From: Parvularculaceae bacterium
Lineage (GTDB): Bacteria > Pseudomonadota > Alphaproteobacteria > Caulobacterales > Parvularculaceae
Assembly (NCBI GenBank): GCA_013389105.1
Contig: JACADZ010000046.1
Coordinates: forward strand, 1 to 42,945
Length of the DNA stretch: 42,945 nt
Direction of reading: 5' to 3'
The position numbers and the translations under genes are program-made. Of the stretch, positions 1 through 8,988 are shown piece after piece; within the stretch, counting starts at the first letter, position 1, and each line of letters opens with the position of its first letter. Under the pieces are notes generated by a model. It saw nothing but the letters and a program-made list of their open reading frames with translations. It did not search any database and was not told the origin of the DNA.

Positions 1-1
1 G

Positions 2-79
2 AATTCCGATCAGGCGCTCAACGCCTTCGTCGTGCCGGCCCGAACGCTGAAGCAGATCGCCGCGGATGCGCTCTCGTGA
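2..79 (+). CDS. C-terminal end of an unidentified protein (5' truncated)
   Basis: An open frame runs in from the window edge and ends at TGA 77-79, giving the last 25 residues, which finish LKQIAADALS. The stop overlaps the GTG start of the next gene (GTGA), as in a translationally coupled operon, which is the main reason to call it coding. Too little is present to name a family. Its partner is an acyl-type alpha/beta hydrolase, so an enzyme of acyl or carboxylate metabolism is possible, but that is a guess. Confidence 0.5.
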   Translation, partial: NSDQALNAFVVPARTLKQIAADALS

Positions 80-894
80 CGTTCCGCGAAAAGGTAATCG
101 AGTTCGGAAAAGGCGGCGCGCTCAGCGGCATGCTGACGATTCCGACGGCGGGGGACGCGCGTGCGCCCGGTCTTGCGCTATATAACGCCGGCATCGTGCA
201 TCGCATCGGACCGCACCGGCTGAACGTCAAGGTCGCGCGGGCGCTGGCGGCGCGGGGCGTCGCGAGCCTGCGCTTCGATTTGAGCGGCCTCGGCGACAGC
301 CGTCCCGCCGCCGGCGGCAACGAGGCGCAAGCGACGCTCGATATCGGCGCGGCGCTTGATGAACTCGGCCGGGCGTCGGGCGCGTCGCGCTTCGTCCTGT
401 TCGGATTGTGCTCGGGCGCCGACAACGCCTATCGCGCCGCGCTCGCCGACCCGCGCATCGCCGGTCTCGCGCTCGTCGATCCTTACGCCTACGAAAACCG
501 GCGGGCGAAGATCGAGCGCGCCGCCATGAAGGCCCTGGACCTCAACCGCTGGAAGGCGGCGCTGTCGCGCGCGGCGGCGCCGCCGCATCCAGTCGGCGAG
601 CCGCGCGAGCAAGCCGATTCAAGCCGGCCGCATCCGCCCCTTGCCGAGTTCGGCGCGGACCTCGAACAGCTGACGGCGCGCGGCGTCGAGATTCTCATGA
701 TCTACACGCGGTTCGTCGAGGAGCAGCTGACCCGGCCCGAGCACTTTTTCGACACGTTCTCGGCATTCGACTTCAAAGACCGGCTCGAAGTCCGGGTTGA
801 AAGCGGCGTCGATCATACGCACACGGAGCTAATCGCCCAGGCCGCGCTGATCGAAAGACTCGCCGCTTTCATCGGCCGGCTGAGCGCGGCGTGA
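76..894 (+). CDS. alpha/beta fold hydrolase with a cysteine nucleophile elbow
   Basis: A 272-residue cytoplasmic alpha/beta hydrolase. The core strand near residues 64-73 (SLRFDLSGLG) is followed by a nucleophile elbow GLCSG at 110-114, which puts Cys112 where most relatives have Ser. The likely catalytic His is His247 or His249 in DHTHTE near the C-terminus. Cys elbows occur in dienelactone hydrolases and in hydrolases linked to exosortase systems, so a thioester or small ester substrate is plausible; no exosortase gene is visible. The start is GTG 76, overlapping the previous stop. The next gene begins 10 bases downstream, so it probably shares a transcript with the crotonase. Fold is fairly certain, substrate unknown. 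Confidence 0.85.
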   Translation: MTFREKVIEFGKGGALSGMLTIPTAGDARAPGLALYNAGIVHRIGPHRLNVKVARALAARGVASLRFDLSGLGDSRPAAGGNEAQATLDIGAALDELGRASGASRFVLFGLCSGADNAYRAALADPRIAGLALVDPYAYENRRAKIERAAMKALDLNRWKAALSRAAAPPHPVGEPREQADSSRPHPPLAEFGADLEQLTARGVEILMIYTRFVEEQLTRPEHFFDTFSAFDFKDRLEVRVESGVDHTHTELIAQAALIERLAAFIGRLSAA

Positions 895-904
895 GGGACC
901 CAAG

Positions 905-1759
905 ATGAGCTATGAAACCATCCTGACGTCGATCGACGACGGCGTCCTGACCATCACGCTCAACAGGCCCGACCGTCTCAACGCCTTCACGATCGCGATG
1001 CAGCGCGAGCTCTGCGACGCGCTCGAGCGGTCCGACGCGGACGACGCCGTCCGCTCCGTGATCGTGACCGGCGCCGGCCGCGCCTTCTGCGCCGGCGCCG
1101 ACCTCGCCATGGGCAAGGACGCCTTCAACTACAAGGCGCGTCCGAAGGGCGCGGAACCTGGCCATCGCGACCATGGCGGCGTCCTGGCGCTTCGCATCCA
1201 TCGCAGCCTCAAACCCGTCATCGCGGCGATCAACGGGCCTGCGGTCGGCATCGGGATCACCATGACCTTGCCGATGGACGTGCGCCTTGCGTCGACGGCG
1301 GCCAGGATCGGCTTCGTGTTCGTGCGGCGCGGCATCGTCCCCGAGGCGGCGTCTTCGTTCTTCCTGCCGAGGATCGTCGGCATTTCCCGCGCGCTCGAAT
1401 GGACGACGACGGGGCGGATTTTCTCCGCCGAGGAAGCGAAGGAGGGCGGCCTCGTACGCTCCGTCCATGCGCCCGAGGATCTCATGCCGGCCGCGACGGC
1501 GCTCGCGCGCGAGATCGCCGAGGGAGCGCCCGTCTCGGTCGCCATGACCCGGCAGATGATGTGGCGCTCCTTCGCGCAGGACCATCCGATGGAAGCGCAC
1601 CGGCTCGACAGCCGCGCCGTCCTCGCCCGCGGCGCGTCGCGCGACGCGGCCGAAGGCGTGTCGAGCTTTCTTGAAAAGCGCAGGGCCGCGTTTCCGGACA
1701 AGGTCTCCAGCGACATGCCGGACTTCTTCGCGTGGCGGGACGAGCCGCCCTTCGAATAG
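905..1759 (+). CDS. crotonase superfamily enoyl-CoA hydratase/isomerase
   Basis: A 284-residue crotonase. The CoA and oxyanion-hole signature FCAGADL lies at 61-67 and the second oxyanion segment INGPAVGIG at 109-117. The two glutamates used by classical enoyl-CoA hydratase are not seen at their usual places (Thr119 and Phe139 by eye alignment). Instead Glu147 sits in GIVPEAASSF, where delta3,delta2-enoyl-CoA isomerases carry their catalytic Glu. Double-bond isomerisation of an enoyl-CoA in fatty-acid oxidation is therefore more likely than hydration. The start is ATG 905 with a GAGGGA ribosome site at 893-898 that overlaps the stop of the upstream hydrolase. It converges on the minus-strand MmcQ gene with 4 bases between. 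Confidence 0.9.
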   Translation: MSYETILTSIDDGVLTITLNRPDRLNAFTIAMQRELCDALERSDADDAVRSVIVTGAGRAFCAGADLAMGKDAFNYKARPKGAEPGHRDHGGVLALRIHRSLKPVIAAINGPAVGIGITMTLPMDVRLASTAARIGFVFVRRGIVPEAASSFFLPRIVGISRALEWTTTGRIFSAEEAKEGGLVRSVHAPEDLMPAATALAREIAEGAPVSVAMTRQMMWRSFAQDHPMEAHRLDSRAVLARGASRDAAEGVSSFLEKRRAAFPDKVSSDMPDFFAWRDEPPFE

Positions 1760-1763
1760 CGGA

Positions 1764-2159
1764 TCAGCGGGCGCGCGACCGCTTGGGCGGCGGGGCGGGC
1801 GCGGCCTCGTCGAACGCCTCGAGCAATCGCTTCGGCGCCTGCTTGCGCCACACCCTCAGGAGATTGGCGCGCGCCCGTTCGGGGTCGAGGCGCTCGGGCC
1901 GCACGAGCACGAGTTCGTGGCGCCGGTAGTGGTCGGTGAAAAAGAACGTATCCGGATCGCTCGCGACCAGCAGCTCGCGCTCTTCGAAGGGAACCTTGAA
2001 CACGGGCGCATGTTCCGACGGGCTCCAGAAGAACCAGAGCTTCCCATGAGCCTTGAGGCAGGGCTGGCCCCAGGAGACCGCCTCGGTCACGCCGGGGAGG
2101 TCCAGCGAAAGCGCGAGGCCGCGCAGCTTCTCGCAAGTGAATGTCTTGCCCCGGGGCAT
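1764..2159 (-). CDS. MmcQ/YjbR family protein
   Basis: A 131-residue protein with the small alpha/beta fold of the MmcQ/YjbR family, also described as CyaY-like or DNA-binding-like. The family pattern is visible: an N-terminal helix, LPGVTEAVSWGQP near residues 21-33, a strand block KLWFFW, and a C-terminal helix with LLRVWRKQAPKRLL near 100-113. The tail is rich in Pro, Lys and Arg. Its molecular role is not established in most bacteria, although members have been annotated as DNA-binding. It starts at ATG 2159, stands alone on the minus strand and is divergent from the FAH-family gene, with 109 bases between the starts. Confidence 0.88.
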   Translation of the reverse strand: MPRGKTFTCEKLRGLALSLDLPGVTEAVSWGQPCLKAHGKLWFFWSPSEHAPVFKVPFEERELLVASDPDTFFFTDHYRRHELVLVRPERLDPERARANLLRVWRKQAPKRLLEAFDEAAPAPPPKRSRAR

Positions 2160-2268
2160 GGCGCATTCGGGGACGACGGGCGCCGCACGGCAAGAAAGGA
2201 ACGGCGCTTGGCGGTTGCCGACCCGGCGGGCCTTCCCCTAAAGTCGCGGACGGCAGAACGGGTTCCTC

Positions 2269-3285
2269 ATGAAGCTTTCCTCCCTGAAGTCGGGCCGCGA
2301 CGGCCGGCTGGTTCTCGTCTCCAACGATCTCACCCGATGCACCGACGCGCGGCGCATCGCGCCGACCCTGCAGGCGGCGCTCGACGACTGGGACGAGGCC
2401 GAGCCGCACCTGCGGGAGCTCGCCCAGAGCCTTGAGGTCGGCGCCGCGCCGGTCGAGCGCTTCCATGAACGAGATTGCGCCGCGCCGCTGCCTCGCGCCT
2501 ATCAGTGGGCGGACGGTTCCGCCTACGTCAATCACGTGGCGCTCGTGCGCAAGGCCCGCGGCGCCGAGATGCCCGCAAGTTTCTGGACCGATCCGCTCAT
2601 GTATCAGGGCGGGTCCGACGCCTTCCTCGGCCCCCGCGACGACATCCTCATGCCGGAGGACGAGAAATTCGGCGTCGATTTCGAGGCGGAGGTCGCCGTC
2701 ATCACCGGCGACGTGCCCATGGGCGTGCCGGCGGACGAGGCAGGCGCCTTCATCCGGCTGGTGACGCTCGTGAACGACGTCTCCTTGCGGGCGCTTATCC
2801 CCGACGAACTCGCCAAGGGCTTCGGATTCTTCCAGTCCAAGCCCTCCTCGGCCTTCGCGCCCTGCGCGGCGACGCCGGACGCGCTCGGGGCGGCGTGGCA
2901 GGACGGCAGGCTTCATCTGCCCCTCGAGGTGACGCTGAACGGCAAGCCCTTCGGCCGGGCGAACGCTGGCGTCGACATGACCTTCGATTTCGGGACGCTG
3001 ATCGCCCATGCGGCGAAGACGCGGCCCCTCGGCGCGGGCTCGATCATCGGATCGGGCACGGTCTCCAACCGCGGGGCGGACGGCGGACCGGGCAAGCCGA
3101 TCGTCGAGGGCGGGGCCGGCTATTCCTGCATCGCCGAAGTGCGCGTCGTAGAAACGCTGCTGCGCGGCAAGCCGGAAACGCCGTTCCTGCGTTTCGGCGA
3201 CCGCGTCGAGATCGAGATGCGCGACGCGAAGGGCCATTCCATTTTCGGTCGGATCGACCAGACTCTGCGCCGCTATGTCAGATAA
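2269..3285 (+). CDS. fumarylacetoacetate hydrolase (FAH) family protein
   Basis: A 338-residue FAH-superfamily protein, close to the length of bacterial FAA hydrolases that have a short N-terminal cap. Metal ligands typical of the fold are visible: Glu139 and Glu141 in DFEAEVAV and Asp170 in LVNDVS, followed by the active-site stretch FGFFQSKPSSAFAP (185-198) containing Lys191, and GSGTVSNRG near 261-269. Known members cleave C-C bonds in aromatic and tyrosine breakdown or hydrolyse acylpyruvates. Which substrate this one takes cannot be told, and no homogentisate pathway gene is adjacent. The start is ATG 2269. Its last 11 bases overlap the next gene, pointing to a coupled operon. Confidence 0.92.
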   Translation: MKLSSLKSGRDGRLVLVSNDLTRCTDARRIAPTLQAALDDWDEAEPHLRELAQSLEVGAAPVERFHERDCAAPLPRAYQWADGSAYVNHVALVRKARGAEMPASFWTDPLMYQGGSDAFLGPRDDILMPEDEKFGVDFEAEVAVITGDVPMGVPADEAGAFIRLVTLVNDVSLRALIPDELAKGFGFFQSKPSSAFAPCAATPDALGAAWQDGRLHLPLEVTLNGKPFGRANAGVDMTFDFGTLIAHAAKTRPLGAGSIIGSGTVSNRGADGGPGKPIVEGGAGYSCIAEVRVVETLLRGKPETPFLRFGDRVEIEMRDAKGHSIFGRIDQTLRRYVR

Positions 3286-4210
3286 CCGACCGCCAAGTCT
3301 CGCCGCGCGGCTCGTCAACCGCTATCTCCGCCTCACGATGAAGCGGCTTCCCTTGCATCAGATGGCGCCGGACGAACTGCGCTACTGGTTCGAGAACCGG
3401 CGCCTGCCGTTCATCCCGAAGGGCGTCGACGTCGAGCTTGTCGAAAGCGGCAAGGTCGTCGGCGAGTGGCAGCGCCCGCGCGCAGGCGGCGCCGGCGTCC
3501 TCCTTTACATCCACGGCGGCGGCTACATCTTCGGCTCGCCGCGGGTCTATCGCACGCTGACCTTCCGTCTCGCGCTCGCCGCCGGCGTCAACGTCTTCGC
3601 GCTCCGCTACCGGCTTGCGCCCGAGAGCCTCTGCCCGGCGCCGATCGAGGACGCGCTCGCCGCCTATGAGCATCTTCTGAAGTCCGGCTTCCGTCCCGAC
3701 GAGATCGTTCTCGGCGGCGATTCGGCCGGCGGCGGCCTCGCCCTCGCGACGCTGCAGGCGCTGCTCGCCAAAGGCGCGCCGCAGCCGGCCGGGGCCGTGC
3801 TCTATTCGCCGTGGACGGATCTTTCCGCCTCAGGCGCCTCGGTCGCCCGCAACGCGGAGTCGGACTGCATGTTCCGCGAGGAAACCGTCCGCGCCGGCGG
3901 CCGGCGCTACGCCGGGACGCTTGACCTTAAGGATCCGCGCGTCTCGCCGCTGTTCGGCGATTTCCGCGGCATGGCTCCGCTGCTCGTCTTCGCGAGCTCG
4001 TCGGAGATGCTGCATGACGATTCCGTCCGCCTCGTGGAGCGCGCACGCGCGCAAGGAGCGAGCGTCCGATTTGAGGAAAGCGCCGGCCTCGCCCATGTGT
4101 GGCCGCTGCTCGCCGCGCTCATGCCCGAAGGCCGCGAGGCGATCGCGACGACCGCCGGCTTCATCCGTGAGCGCATCAAGGCGCCGGCGTCGCAGAGGAA
4201 GGCCGCATGA
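3275..4210 (+). CDS. alpha/beta hydrolase, hormone-sensitive lipase (HSL) type
   Basis: A 311-residue esterase of the HSL (bacterial family IV) group. HGGGY at 80-84 forms the oxyanion hole, GDSAGGG at 148-154 carries nucleophile Ser150, Glu244 in SSSEMLHDD is the likely acid, and His274 in GLAHVWP completes the triad. Members hydrolyse short to medium acyl esters in the cytoplasm. It begins inside the end of the FAH-family gene and its TGA overlaps the ATG of the following membrane protein (ATGA at 4207-4210), so the three should be made together. The substrate is unknown. Confidence 0.92.
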   Translation: MSDNRPPSLAARLVNRYLRLTMKRLPLHQMAPDELRYWFENRRLPFIPKGVDVELVESGKVVGEWQRPRAGGAGVLLYIHGGGYIFGSPRVYRTLTFRLALAAGVNVFALRYRLAPESLCPAPIEDALAAYEHLLKSGFRPDEIVLGGDSAGGGLALATLQALLAKGAPQPAGAVLYSPWTDLSASGASVARNAESDCMFREETVRAGGRRYAGTLDLKDPRVSPLFGDFRGMAPLLVFASSSEMLHDDSVRLVERARAQGASVRFEESAGLAHVWPLLAALMPEGREAIATTAGFIRERIKAPASQRKAA

Positions 4211-4470
4211 GGCCTGAAGTCGCCAAGCTCCTGATCGCCGTCGTGCTCGACGTGCTCGACTTCACCGTCGGCCGCATTCCGGGCTTCGAGGTCGCGTTCG
4301 ACATCCTGCTGGGCGTGGCGGCGGTCGCCATGTGGGGCTGGCCGGGCTTTTTCGCCTTCTTGGAGGTCGCCGACCCGACCGGCCAGATCGACGGCTTTGC
4401 GCCGACCATGACGCTGATCGCGCTTTCGCAGATGCGCCGGGCGAAGAAGAGCCCCGACGCGGCTCACTGA
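4207..4470 (+). CDS. small membrane protein of unknown function
   Basis: An 87-residue protein with two hydrophobic stretches, about residues 7-20 and 29-52 (the second ending AMWGWPGFFAFLEV), then a polar end with PTMTLIALSQMRR. The conserved-looking DPTGQIDGF segment suggests a real family, but I cannot name it. The start ATG overlaps the esterase stop by four bases, the best evidence that it is translated. Its own stop overlaps the stop of gltB on the other strand by seven bases (4464-4470). Confidence 0.75.
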   Translation: MRPEVAKLLIAVVLDVLDFTVGRIPGFEVAFDILLGVAAVAMWGWPGFFAFLEVADPTGQIDGFAPTMTLIALSQMRRAKKSPDAAH

Positions 4471-7400
4471 GCCGGGATTTTCATCGGTTCGGGAGACTCG
4501 ACGGCGAGAGGCTTGCCCGGCGCCGCCGCCGCCCGAACATGCCGGAACGCCGCGCGCGCGGACGCCCAGTTGTCGAGGATCGCTTTCGCCCGCTGGGATT
4601 TGGTCTCGCGATGGTGCCGCTCGATCAGCGCGCGCAGGCGGTGCGCCGCGAGATCGTCGGGCGCGGCCCAGGCGATAGTCTCGGCGTTGGCGGCGCTCGC
4701 AAAGCTTTCGTCGGGATCGTAGACGAAGGCTTCGCCGCCGGTCATCCCCGCCCCGAAATTGGCGCCGACGGGCCCGAGAATGACGACTGTGCCGCCGGTC
4801 ATGTATTCGCAGCCATTGGTCGAGCACCCTTCGACCACGGCGACCGCCCCCGAATTGCGCACCGCGAAACGTCCCCCCGCCCGGCCGGCGGCGAAAAACG
4901 CGCCCGACGTCGCGCCGTAAAGGCAGGTGTTGCCGACGATCGCCTGCGGCTCCTTGCGGGCGCCCGAAGGCGGGCGGATGACGATCTCGGCCCCCGAGAG
5001 ACCTTTGCCGACATAGTCGTTGGCGTCGCCGTCGACGACGATCTTGAGGCCATGCGCGCTGAACGCGCCGAGCGACTGTCCGGCCGACCCGCGCAACCTC
5101 AAGGTCAGATGATCGCAATCAAGCTCGCGGTCCTTCATGGTGCGGACGATTTCCGAGGAGAGGCGGGCTCCGACGGTGCGGTCGGTATTGCGGACCGGCA
5201 AGGTCAGCGCCTGCCGCTCCCCGAACAGGAAAAAAGCGTCGAGCGCAGGGCGGATGCGCTGGTCGAGCGTGTCATCGACCTCCAGACGGCCCCGACGCGC
5301 GGAGCGCGGCGGCAGAGCTCCTGAATCGATCCGCACCAGAATGGGATTGAGATCGAGATCGTCGAGATCGGCCGAGCCGCGCGAAATCTGGTCGAGCAGG
5401 TCGGCGCGCCCGACGACGTCGTCGAGCGAACGCGCGCCAAGCCGGGCGAGATGCCGCCGCACGTCCTCTGCAAGGAACGTCATCAGATTGACCACATGAT
5501 CGGGGGCGCCGCCGAAGCGCTTGCGCAGGTCCTCGTCCTGGGTGGCGACGCCGACGGGGCAGGCGTTGGAGTGACACTGCCGCACCATGAGGCAGCCGAG
5601 CGCGATCAGCGCCGCGGTGCCGACGCCGTATTCCTCCGCGCCCAGCATCGCGGCGACGACGATATCGCGTCCGGTGCGGATGCCGCCGTCGACGCGCAGC
5701 GTCACCTGCTCTCTCAGATCGTTGAGGGTCAGGAGCTGGTGCGCTTCGGCGAGCCCGAGCTCCCAGGGCGAGCCCGCGAACTTGATCGACGTTTGCGGAG
5801 AGGCGCCGGTGCCGCCGACATGGCCGGAGATGAGGATGACGTCGGCCTTCGCCTTGGCGACGCCGGCGGCGATGGCGCCAATGCCGCCTGCGGAAACCAG
5901 CTTCACGCACACGCGCGCCCGCGGATTGATCTGCTTCAGGTCATAGATGAGCTGGGCGAGGTCCTCGATCGAATAGATGTCGTGATGGGGGGGCGGCGAG
6001 ATCAGCGTGACGCCGGGCGTCGCATGACGCATGCGCGCGATGAAATCGGTGACCTTGAAGCCGGGAAGCTGGCCGCCTTCGCCGGGCTTGGCGCCCTGCG
6101 CGATCTTGATCTCGATCTCCTCGCACTGGTTCAGATAGTCGGCGGTGACGCCGAAGCGGCCGGAGGCGATCTGCTTGACGGCGGAATTGGGGTTGTCCCC
6201 GTTCGGCAGGAGCTGGTAGCGCTCGGGGTCTTCGCCCCCCTCGCCGGACACCGATTTCGCGCCGATCCGGTTCATGGCGATGTTGAGCGCGCCATGCGCT
6301 TCCGGAGAGAGCGCGCCGAGCGACATGCCCGGCGTCACGAAGCGCCTGCGGATCGACTCCATCGGCTCGACTTCGTCAATGTCGAGGGCGGGGCCGAGCG
6401 CTCGCGGCCGCAGGAGGTCGCGGATCTGGGCGGGCGGCTGGTTGTCGAGCGCGTCCGCGAAGCGCGCGAAACTCGCAGCGTCGTTGTCGCGAACGGCCCT
6501 CTGCAAGTCGCTGACCCGGCCGGCTTCCAGGATGTGGCGCTCGCCCCGCGCGCGCTGGCGGTAGAACCCGCCGACCGGCAGGGACGCCGCCGGCGCGAAG
6601 GCGCGCCGGTGCAGCGCGATGGCGCGCTTCTCGATGCCGGAAAGTCCGATGCCGGAAATGCGGCTCGTCATCCCGGGAAAAAACTCCTCGACCAGTCCCC
6701 GCGACAGGCCGAGCGCCTCGAAATTGCACCCCCCGCGATAGGAGGAGACGACGGAGATGCCCATTTTCGAGATGATTTTGAGCAGCCCCGCCTCAAGCGC
6801 GCATTTGTAGTTGTAGACGCACTGGTTGCGGTCGAGGGCGCCGAACTGGCCCTTGGCCTGCGCATCGGCGATCGAGTCGAAAGCGAGATACGGATTGACC
6901 GCAGTCGCCCCGACGCCGACCAGCACCGCCGCATAGTGAGGATCGAGGCATTCGGCGGCGCGCACGATGATCGAGCAGAAGGCGCGACGGCCGACCTTGA
7001 TGAGATGCGCGTGCACGCCGCCGGCCGCGAGGATCATCGGGACAGGCAGGCGATCGGCGCTTTGCTTTTCGTCGCTGAGAATGACGATGCCGGCCCCGTC
7101 CCTGACGCCGTCGGCGGCCTCGCGGCGGATGCGGTCGAGCGCGCGCCTGAGGCCCTCGCCGTCGCCTGCGACGTCGGCGGCGTCGTAGCAGCAGTCGATC
7201 TCGACGATTCTCTGGTCGAGCAGGCCGCGCAGGCGCTCATACATGCCGTTGGTCAGGAACGGGCTTTCAAGGACGAAGACGTCGGTCTGCGTCTTGTCGG
7301 AGGCGAGGATGTTGCCGAGGTTCTTGAAGCGCGTCTTGAGGCTCATGACGCATGCTTCGCGCAAGGGGTCGATCGGCGGGTTGGTCACCTGGCTGAAGTT

Positions 7401-8978
7401 CTGGCGGAAGTAGTGAGACAGGGGCCGGTATTCGTCTGAGAGAACCGCGAGCGGCGCGTCGTCGCCCATGGAGCCGATCGCCTCCTTGCCTGTCTGGGCC
7501 ATGGGGCGGAGGATGAGATCGAGGTCCTCGAGCGTATAGCCGGCCGCGAGCTGGCGCCGGGTCAGCTCCTCGCCCTCGAACAGCCGGTCCTCGGGGCCGG
7601 GACCGATTTTCGGCTCCAGCATCGAGATGTTCTCAAGCCACTCCGTATACGGATGGGCGGCCGCCAGCCAGTCGAGGATCTCGTCCTGCTCGTAAAACTT
7701 CAGATTCTCCATGTCGAAGGCGATCATGCGCCCCGGCTCGAGCGCGCCGCGGCGCGTCACGTTGCGCCCCTTGAGCGGACACATGCCGGTCTCGGAGCCG
7801 ACCGCGAGCACGCCGTCCTCGGTGAGGGCGTAGCGAAGCGGGCGCAGGCCGTTGCGGTCGACGCCGGCGAGCGCCCAGCGTCCGTCGAAGGCCGCGATCG
7901 CCGCCGGCCCGTCCCAAGGCTCCATGACCGCGTTGCAGTAGCTGTAGAGCGCGCGCCATTCGTCCTTGTGCGAGGCGTTCGGCGCCGAGGCCTCGGGCAT
8001 TAGCAGCGCTTTCGCCATCGGGCCGTTCCGGCCCGCGCGCACCAGCAGCTCGAACACCTGATCGAGCGCCGCCGAATCGGAAGCGCCGGGACGGATCACC
8101 GGCTTCACGGCCGCATCGTCGTCGCCGAACGCAGCGGACGCCATGCGGATCTCGTGGCTCTTCATCCAGTTGATGTTGCCCTTCAGCGTGTTGATCTCGC
8201 CGTTATGAGCGAGCATGCGGAAAGGCTGGGCGAGCCGCCATTCCGGGAAGGTGTTGGTCGAGTAACGCTGGTGAAAGATGGCTGCGGCCGTGATGAAGCG
8301 CTCGTCCTTGAGATCGAGGTAGAAGTTGTCGATCTCCTCGGCGAGGAACATGCCCTTATAGACGATCGACCGCGCCGACAGCGACGGGATGTAGAAATCG
8401 GGCAGGTTCGCTTCGCTGGCGCGCCGCTCGATCCGTCTACGGACGAGATAGAGCGCGCGCTCCAGATCGTCCTTGGATCGGCCCTTGAGGTCGCAGAACA
8501 GGATCTGCTCGATCTCGGGGCGCACCTGGCTCGCGCGCGCGCCGAGGCGCGTCGCGTCGATCGGCACCTGCCGCCAGCCGTAGACGTTGAAACCGTCCTT
8601 GATGATCTCGGTCTCGGTGATCGTCCGGCAGGCGTCCTGCGCCGCGAAATTGGTGCGCGGCAGGAAGACGACGCCGGCGCAGAGGTCCGCCCGTTCGGGC
8701 GGGCGGCCCATGCGGGCCACGCAATGCCGGAAGAACTCCTGCGGGATGTTGACGAGAAGGCCGGCGCCGTCTCCCGTTTTGCCGTCGGCCGCGACCGCGC
8801 CGCGATGCCAGACGGCCTTCAGCGCCGCGAGCGCCATCTCGACGATATCGCGTCGCGCGCGCCCGTCGAGCGCGGCGATGAGGCCGACGCCGCAGGCGTC
8901 ACGCTCCGATGACGGATCATAAGCGCCGGCGTCGATGAGCGCCTGGCGGTTCCTGAGGTAGCGTTGGGTCTCGTTCAT
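4464..8978 (-). CDS. gltB: glutamate synthase (NADPH) large subunit
   Basis: The 1504-residue large subunit of glutamate synthase, full length for the family. It takes ammonia from glutamine and joins it to 2-oxoglutarate, making two glutamates in the GS-GOGAT route. After a 28-residue propeptide, Cys29 in DACGVG becomes the N-terminal nucleophile of the class II glutaminase domain. The central and FMN-binding domains follow (SPPPHHDIYSIEDLAQLI, then GGTGASP), then the iron-sulfur cysteines in CLMVRQCHSNACPVGVATQ, and the C-terminal GXGXG beta-helix domain with GANFGAGMTGG. It starts 10 bases after gltD ends, so the order is gltD-gltB. The ribosome site before ATG 8978 is weak, which fits coupling to gltD. 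Confidence 0.98.
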   Translation of the reverse strand: MNETQRYLRNRQALIDAGAYDPSSERDACGVGLIAALDGRARRDIVEMALAALKAVWHRGAVAADGKTGDGAGLLVNIPQEFFRHCVARMGRPPERADLCAGVVFLPRTNFAAQDACRTITETEIIKDGFNVYGWRQVPIDATRLGARASQVRPEIEQILFCDLKGRSKDDLERALYLVRRRIERRASEANLPDFYIPSLSARSIVYKGMFLAEEIDNFYLDLKDERFITAAAIFHQRYSTNTFPEWRLAQPFRMLAHNGEINTLKGNINWMKSHEIRMASAAFGDDDAAVKPVIRPGASDSAALDQVFELLVRAGRNGPMAKALLMPEASAPNASHKDEWRALYSYCNAVMEPWDGPAAIAAFDGRWALAGVDRNGLRPLRYALTEDGVLAVGSETGMCPLKGRNVTRRGALEPGRMIAFDMENLKFYEQDEILDWLAAAHPYTEWLENISMLEPKIGPGPEDRLFEGEELTRRQLAAGYTLEDLDLILRPMAQTGKEAIGSMGDDAPLAVLSDEYRPLSHYFRQNFSQVTNPPIDPLREACVMSLKTRFKNLGNILASDKTQTDVFVLESPFLTNGMYERLRGLLDQRIVEIDCCYDAADVAGDGEGLRRALDRIRREAADGVRDGAGIVILSDEKQSADRLPVPMILAAGGVHAHLIKVGRRAFCSIIVRAAECLDPHYAAVLVGVGATAVNPYLAFDSIADAQAKGQFGALDRNQCVYNYKCALEAGLLKIISKMGISVVSSYRGGCNFEALGLSRGLVEEFFPGMTSRISGIGLSGIEKRAIALHRRAFAPAASLPVGGFYRQRARGERHILEAGRVSDLQRAVRDNDAASFARFADALDNQPPAQIRDLLRPRALGPALDIDEVEPMESIRRRFVTPGMSLGALSPEAHGALNIAMNRIGAKSVSGEGGEDPERYQLLPNGDNPNSAVKQIASGRFGVTADYLNQCEEIEIKIAQGAKPGEGGQLPGFKVTDFIARMRHATPGVTLISPPPHHDIYSIEDLAQLIYDLKQINPRARVCVKLVSAGGIGAIAAGVAKAKADVILISGHVGGTGASPQTSIKFAGSPWELGLAEAHQLLTLNDLREQVTLRVDGGIRTGRDIVVAAMLGAEEYGVGTAALIALGCLMVRQCHSNACPVGVATQDEDLRKRFGGAPDHVVNLMTFLAEDVRRHLARLGARSLDDVVGRADLLDQISRGSADLDDLDLNPILVRIDSGALPPRSARRGRLEVDDTLDQRIRPALDAFFLFGERQALTLPVRNTDRTVGARLSSEIVRTMKDRELDCDHLTLRLRGSAGQSLGAFSAHGLKIVVDGDANDYVGKGLSGAEIVIRPPSGARKEPQAIVGNTCLYGATSGAFFAAGRAGGRFAVRNSGAVAVVEGCSTNGCEYMTGGTVVILGPVGANFGAGMTGGEAFVYDPDESFASAANAETIAWAAPDDLAAHRLRALIERHHRETKSQRAKAILDNWASARAAFRHVRAAAAPGKPLAVESPEPMKIPAQ

Positions 8979-8988
8979 GGCGCGCCGC

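Noticed and set aside
1-6. EcoRI site at the first base, suggesting a cloned fragment
   Set aside because: Other GAATTC sites occur inside the window (for example near 10597), and no vector sequence is seen.
1129-3318. A 729-codon frame on the minus strand across the crotonase and FAH-family genes
   Set aside because: It is antisense to well-supported genes, rich in Arg, Ala, Gly and Pro, and shows no domain; long false frames are expected at this GC content.
5451-7439. A 662-codon plus-strand frame inside gltB
   Set aside because: The gltB reading carries all catalytic motifs; the other strand shows low-complexity composition.
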